Source: CAZSLZ01 sp964607865 (GTDB taxonomy: Bacteria; Vulcanimicrobiota; JAJTBE01; CAZSLZ01). Taken from it: a stretch of DNA of 15,553 nt. The stretch lies in the NCBI GenBank assembly GCA_964607865.1, contig CAZSLZ010000076.1, forward strand, positions 1 through 15,553, read 5' to 3'. The notes under the pieces are model-generated. The model ran no database searches. It saw only the letters and a program-made list of their open reading frames with translations, and had not been told where the DNA came from. A program made the position numbers and the translations under genes. Below, one piece after another: positions 13,003-15,553 of this stretch (the stretch's first letter is position 1; every line of letters begins with the position of its first letter).

Positions 13003-13401
13003 CTGAAAACTTTTATTAATCCTCTTTTCAATTTCATTTCTGGTTTTTCTGAATTGTTCCAGAGTTTCTTCCCGGCTGCCTTTAAAACAGGCAGGGTCGG
13101 CAAGGCCCCAGTGAATTCTTTCACCCGGCAGGTCTGTTACCGGGCAGTTGTCCCTGGCATGATCACACAGGGTAATAATGTAATCAAAATTTATATTTTC
13201 AAAATCTTCGGGCCGGTTAACAGTTTGGTTTGAAATGTCTATCCCCGTTTCTTTCATAACCTCAATTGCGTTGGGGTTTATACTTGCAGGGTTGGTGCCT
13301 GCAGACCAGGCTTTTAAGTTTTCATATTTTGCATTAACCAGCCCTTCTGCCATTTGTGAACGGCAAGAATTGCCAGTACACAGAAAAAGTATTTTTATCA
13401 T
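12994..13401 (-). CDS. arsC: Arsenate reductase, thioredoxin-coupled (LMW phosphatase fold)
   Basis: A 135-residue enzyme of the low-molecular-weight tyrosine phosphatase fold that reduces arsenate to arsenite. The P-loop is CTGNSCRS (C8 to S15) and the Asp/Pro loop is LADPAC (100-105). The two resolving cysteines C79 and C86 lie in ITLCDHARDNCP with the seven-residue spacing of the Staphylococcus plasmid pI258 enzyme (C10, C82, C89), which marks the thioredoxin-coupled class rather than a plain phosphatase. Arsenite efflux (ArsB/Acr3) and ArsR are not nearby. The gene follows murG by 24 bases in the same direction, with its own GGTGGAGA ribosome binding site, so it may ride on the cell-division transcript. 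A role as a protein phosphatase cannot be fully excluded. Confidence 0.93.
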   Translation of the reverse strand: MIKILFLCTGNSCRSQMAEGLVNAKYENLKAWSAGTNPASINPNAIEVMKETGIDISNQTVNRPEDFENINFDYIITLCDHARDNCPVTDLPGERIHWGLADPACFKGSREETLEQFRKTRNEIEKRINKSFQLF

Positions 13402-13425
13402 TGTTTCTCCACCAGCTTTTCATGT

Positions 13426-14520
13426 TTATTTTGACAGTATTTCTTCAATTTCATCTACAATGTTGCTCAGAGCCTGGGGTTTTCCCATAGATTTGCATTT
13501 TTCCGCCATTATTTTTAACTTTTCTTTAGAACCTGCCAGTTCCTCCACTGTGGGTTTCAATTTTTCCTCAGCTTCGTTATCAGGAATTACCACTGCTCCA
13601 CCTGCTTTTTCTATGCCACGGGCATTTTTTTCCTGATGGTTGTCGGCAGCGTAAGGGTAGGGGATTAAAACCGCCGGAATGCCCACAGCTGTGATCTCTG
13701 CAAGGGAAGAAGCCCCCGACCTGGATATTATAAGGTCGGCAACGGCATAGATTGAAGCCATGTCTTCAGTATAATCCAGGCATTTGTATATTCCCTTGAA
13801 ATCTGCCATCAAGGGTTCGGTTCTGTCTTTTACTTCTTCATAATTCTTCCGTCCCACCAGGTGAAGAATTTGCCAGTCTTTTTCCTTCCAACAGGGAAGG
13901 GAGTTAATTACTGCGTTGTTAACTGCACGGGCGCCCTGGGAACCTCCGGTTATGACCATTGTAAATTTTTCCGGGGAAAGATTCAGATTTTTACAGGCCT
14001 GTTTTTTGGGGTATTTCAGAATCTCAGCTCTGATGGGGTTGCCGGTTATAATGGTTTTCTCATTGGAGAAATAATTACTGGTTTCATCGAAGGTAGCGAG
14101 AATCTTTTCTGCTTTTCTTGCCATCAACCGGTTTACCTTGCCGGGCAGGGCATTCTGTTCCAGCAGAACAAAAGGAACTTTTTTCAGGGAAGATGCTGCC
14201 AATACCGGCGCGCTTACGAACCCTCCGGAACCAATAACCAGATCGGGTTTAAATTTGTTCATAATCGATATCGCCCTGATTAACCCCAGAATGTTATTAA
14301 ATATGAATTTTGTAAGTTTAACCGGTTGAAAGGAAAGGCCGGAAGCTTTGATGAAATCAATTTGAAAACCAGCTGCAGGCACAGCCTTGGCTTCAATTCC
14401 GGTGCGGGTACCTACAAAAAGGATCTCAGTTTCCTTTTTTCGTTTTTTTATCTCTCTGGCGACCGCTATTGCGGGGTATATGTGGCCCCCAGTTCCACCG
14501 CCGGTAACGATGATTCGCAT
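13426..14520 (-). CDS. murG: UDP-GlcNAc:undecaprenyl-pyrophosphoryl-MurNAc-pentapeptide transferase
   Basis: MurG adds GlcNAc to lipid I to make lipid II on the cytoplasmic face of the membrane. The 364-residue length and the GT-B fold are standard. The N-terminal Gly-rich loop GGGTGGH (residues 7-13) contacts lipid I diphosphate, with a second loop GSGGFVSAP (97-105). LEQNALPGKVN (120-130) is typical of the family. In the C-domain, TGGSQGARAVN (191-201) and SRSGASSLAEITAVG (267-280) bind UDP-GlcNAc, with E275 as the likely ribose ligand, and NHQ follows at 294-296. The ATG is preceded by AGGAGG four bases upstream. The start lies inside ftsW: the two genes overlap by 55 bases in different frames, which suggests translational coupling. 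Confidence 0.97.
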   Translation of the reverse strand: MRIIVTGGGTGGHIYPAIAVAREIKKRKKETEILFVGTRTGIEAKAVPAAGFQIDFIKASGLSFQPVKLTKFIFNNILGLIRAISIMNKFKPDLVIGSGGFVSAPVLAASSLKKVPFVLLEQNALPGKVNRLMARKAEKILATFDETSNYFSNEKTIITGNPIRAEILKYPKKQACKNLNLSPEKFTMVITGGSQGARAVNNAVINSLPCWKEKDWQILHLVGRKNYEEVKDRTEPLMADFKGIYKCLDYTEDMASIYAVADLIISRSGASSLAEITAVGIPAVLIPYPYAADNHQEKNARGIEKAGGAVVIPDNEAEEKLKPTVEELAGSKEKLKIMAEKCKSMGKPQALSNIVDEIEEILSK

Positions 14521-15553
14521 TTTTCCTCCTCTTTTTTTTTCAGGGCTTTTGCAGTCTGGGGAATTTCGCAGCTATCGCCGAAACGTGGCCGTGGCTTGTT
14601 TCTGGGTTTTCTTTCTATGCTGTGGCGGGTGCCGTATTTGGGTTCTCCTGCCACATTCAGCAATAACCCCACACCCAACAGGGTGAAAACCAGGGAAGAT
14701 CCTCCGAAACTTATGAAGGGCAGGGCAATTCCGGTGCAAGGCAGTAAGCCTGTTACCACTCCCATGTTTATGAAAGCCTGAAGCACAACCTGAAAAGTTA
14801 TACCTCCTGCCAGCAGCGACATGAAAGGATCCCTGGTGCGGGCTGCAACCCTGAGGCCCTTGTAAAGCAAGAAAAGGAACATGAGAGCCACGGGCAGGGT
14901 TCCAAAAATAATCCCTAATTCCTCTCCAATAATGGCAAAGATGAAATCGGTGAATTTTTCCGGCAAATAGAAAAACTTCTGTCGGCTGGCTCCCAGGCCC
15001 AGCCCGTATAGGCCTCCCGAACCCAAGGCTATGAAAGATTGAACAATTTGATAGCCCGCCCCTGAAGTGTCAGCCTTGGGATCGAGATAGGTTATTAATC
15101 TTTGAAGCCGGTAGGGCTTGTGGAATGCCATAATCAGCCCACCAAAAATACCAATGGTGGCCATGGAAACCAGATGCCAGAAATTAGCGCCGGCCATGAA
15201 TAAAATGCCCACCACCGCTCCGCAAATAGCCATTGCTGTACCCAGGTCTTCTTTCTGAATAAGAAAAACCGTGATTCCAAAAACTACTAGCACCATTGCC
15301 AGCGATTTTAAGTCCTGAACCTTTTCCTTGCGACGCGCCAGGGCATCAGCCAGGTATAAAATAAGGGCAATTTTGGCAAACTCCGATGGCTGGAAGGAAA
15401 TGGGCCCAAATACCAGGGTTCTCCGTGCTCCCAGAACATCTTTTCCGGCAAATAAAACCAATACCAGTAATACTATAGCAACAATCATTACAGGTTGAAC
15501 CCATTTTCGCAGTTTTTTAAGGTTTACCTTATAACCTGCAACCAGAGCCACAA
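14466..15553 (-). CDS. ftsW: Septal peptidoglycan polymerase FtsW (N-terminus beyond window)
   Basis: SEDS-family membrane glycosyltransferase that polymerises lipid II at the division septum. About 362 residues are visible; the reading frame runs off the window end, so the first residues are missing. Family landmarks are GPISFQPSEFAKIALILYLA, QKEDLGTAMA, RLITYLDPKADTSGAGYQ (the large external loop), LPEKFTDFIFAIIGEELG and LPFISFGGSSL. FtsW rather than RodA is supported by the adjoining murG. After the last membrane segment (LLLNVAGEPKYG) comes a long, basic cytoplasmic tail of about 60 residues that crosses an A9 tract (LKKKEEEK) and then overlaps murG by 55 bases before the TGA at 14466-14468. 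Such a long tail and overlap are unusual. Confidence 0.94.
   Translation of the reverse strand, partial: VALVAGYKVNLKKLRKWVQPVMIVAIVLLVLVLFAGKDVLGARRTLVFGPISFQPSEFAKIALILYLADALARRKEKVQDLKSLAMVLVVFGITVFLIQKEDLGTAMAICGAVVGILFMAGANFWHLVSMATIGIFGGLIMAFHKPYRLQRLITYLDPKADTSGAGYQIVQSFIALGSGGLYGLGLGASRQKFFYLPEKFTDFIFAIIGEELGIIFGTLPVALMFLFLLYKGLRVAARTRDPFMSLLAGGITFQVVLQAFINMGVVTGLLPCTGIALPFISFGGSSLVFTLLGVGLLLNVAGEPKYGTRHSIERKPRNKPRPRFGDSCEIPQTAKALKKKEEEKCESSLPAVELGATYTPQ

Noticed and set aside
13861..14283. 140-codon frame antisense to murG
   Set aside because: It is opposite well-conserved MurG motifs and has no start context.

Overview
The window is bacterial chromosome with a housekeeping character. 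It is moderately AT-rich, has strong AGGAGG-type ribosome binding sites, uses TTG starts in at least two genes, and packs genes tightly. Rubrerythrin points to an anaerobe or microaerophile. PilT-type motors point to type IV pili, and a bacterial-type (type A-like) RNase P RNA is present. I cannot name the phylum. An ECF vitamin-transporter S component next to CoaX, TTG starts and type IV pilus motors would fit a deep-branching anaerobic lineage or a Firmicutes-like one, but this is only a guess.

Layout. (1) 1-3400: the end of a TPR-like gene, a MarC-family membrane protein, a membrane-anchored HExxH peptidase and an acidic amino acid/dicarboxylate symporter, arranged as convergent pairs whose 3' ends overlap. 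(2) 3400-4550: a PEBP (YbhB-like) lipoprotein with its own terminator, then the RNase P RNA gene rnpB on the minus strand with a consensus promoter. (3) 4580-6000: a tiny leader ORF, an ECF S component (probably pantothenate) and coaX (pantothenate kinase, first step of CoA synthesis), closed by a bidirectional terminator. (4) 6000-8200, minus strand: pilT followed by a pilT paralogue with altered catalytic boxes. (5) 8380-10920: a Nudix hydrolase, a DUF389 membrane protein and a YcgR/PilZ-like protein that lacks the c-di-GMP motifs. (6) 10920-11354: no gene; it holds a terminator, a cluster of 36-nt hairpin repeats with compensatory base changes, and the rubrerythrin terminator. (7) 11355-13000: rubrerythrin and a secreted alpha/beta hydrolase. 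(8) 12990-15553, minus strand: part of a division/cell-wall cluster, ftsW-murG, followed by a thioredoxin-type arsenate reductase gene.

Functional groups. ECF S component plus CoaX plausibly form a pantothenate uptake-and-phosphorylation pair. The two PilT proteins probably work on the same pilus. FtsW and MurG act in consecutive steps of septal peptidoglycan synthesis. I found no phage, transposon, CRISPR or tRNA. The points most worth a second look are the covarying hairpin repeats, the catalytically altered PilT paralogue, the PilZ-like protein without ligand motifs, a possible second (cytoplasmic) start inside the PEBP lipoprotein gene, and the A9 tract where ftsW runs into murG.
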